Shown here in pieces: positions 63,991-64,000 of a stretch of 64,000 nucleotides of DNA. The DNA is taken from positions 310,001 through 374,000 of the forward strand of contig JANBVO010000007.1 of NCBI GenBank assembly GCA_030052745.1. Reading direction: 5' to 3'. The notes under the pieces were generated by a model. The model ran no database searches, was not told where the DNA came from, and saw only the letters and a list, made by a program, of their open reading frames with translations. A program made the translations under genes and the position numbers. This stretch comes from Pleurostoma richardsiae (taxonomy: Eukaryota > Ascomycota > Sordariomycetes > Calosphaeriales > Pleurostomataceae). Position 1 is the stretch's first letter. Every line of letters begins with the position of its first letter.

Positions 63991-64000
63991 ATGACCCATC
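63991..64000 (+). CDS. Possible start of a gene cut by the right edge
   Basis: ATGACCCATC follows the good context CGCCAAG after a long pyrimidine-rich leader. Only three codons are visible, so product is unknown. Confidence 0.3.

Overview
The window comes from the nuclear genome of a filamentous ascomycete (Pezizomycotina, probably a Sordariomycete). The evidence is short GT-AG introns of mostly 50-130 bp, several Zn2Cys6 regulators, a type I polyketide synthase, a GH71 alpha-1,3-glucanase and a BLI-3-like flavoprotein. The species cannot be named from the sequence. I saw no transposon, CRISPR array, rRNA or convincing tRNA.

Positions 1-13.7 kb hold the right-hand part of a secondary-metabolite cluster. 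It contains a highly reducing PKS (probably a PKS-NRPS) running off the left edge, a Zn2Cys6 regulator, an MFS efflux pump, a lipocalin-like Diels-Alderase of the Fsa2/EqxD/CghA/MycB type, a second AflR-like Zn2Cys6 regulator and a LovC-like trans-acting enoyl reductase. This set is the signature of decalin-forming pathways that make tetramic acids or related pyrrolidinones. The expected flow is: the PKS plus trans-ER build a reduced polyene chain, the Diels-Alderase sets decalin stereochemistry, and the pump exports the product.

Positions 14.5-22.8 kb are accessory: a secreted six-hairpin glycosidase-like gene with ten exons, a small Cys-rich hypothetical, a 2EXR protein and a secreted GH71 mutanase with ten exons. 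Positions 24.1-29.4 kb hold a divergent pair: a STAND-like protein with a degenerate NTPase core (one apparent frameshift) and an AAA+ ATPase. Positions 29.5-40.0 kb hold an NmrA-like protein, a Dal5/TNA1-type transporter divergent from an M19 dipeptidase, and an FMO-type monooxygenase divergent from a large Zn2Cys6 regulator. These could form a small catabolic or biosynthetic unit without a core synthase.

From 40.4 kb to the right end the window is conserved housekeeping: a histidine-phosphatase family protein, GPI8, the TFIIIC 90-kDa-type subunit, a carnitine/acylcarnitine carrier, an Msc2/ZnT5-7-type zinc transporter with a giant His/Asp loop, ALG1, a UBC7-type E2, SNU23, DPH5 and a BLI-3-like protein. 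A possible next gene starts in the last 10 bases. The contrast between a variable left and a conserved right suggests a boundary near 40 kb. Exon models were built by hand from splice signals, frame continuity and family wording; no alignment was run.
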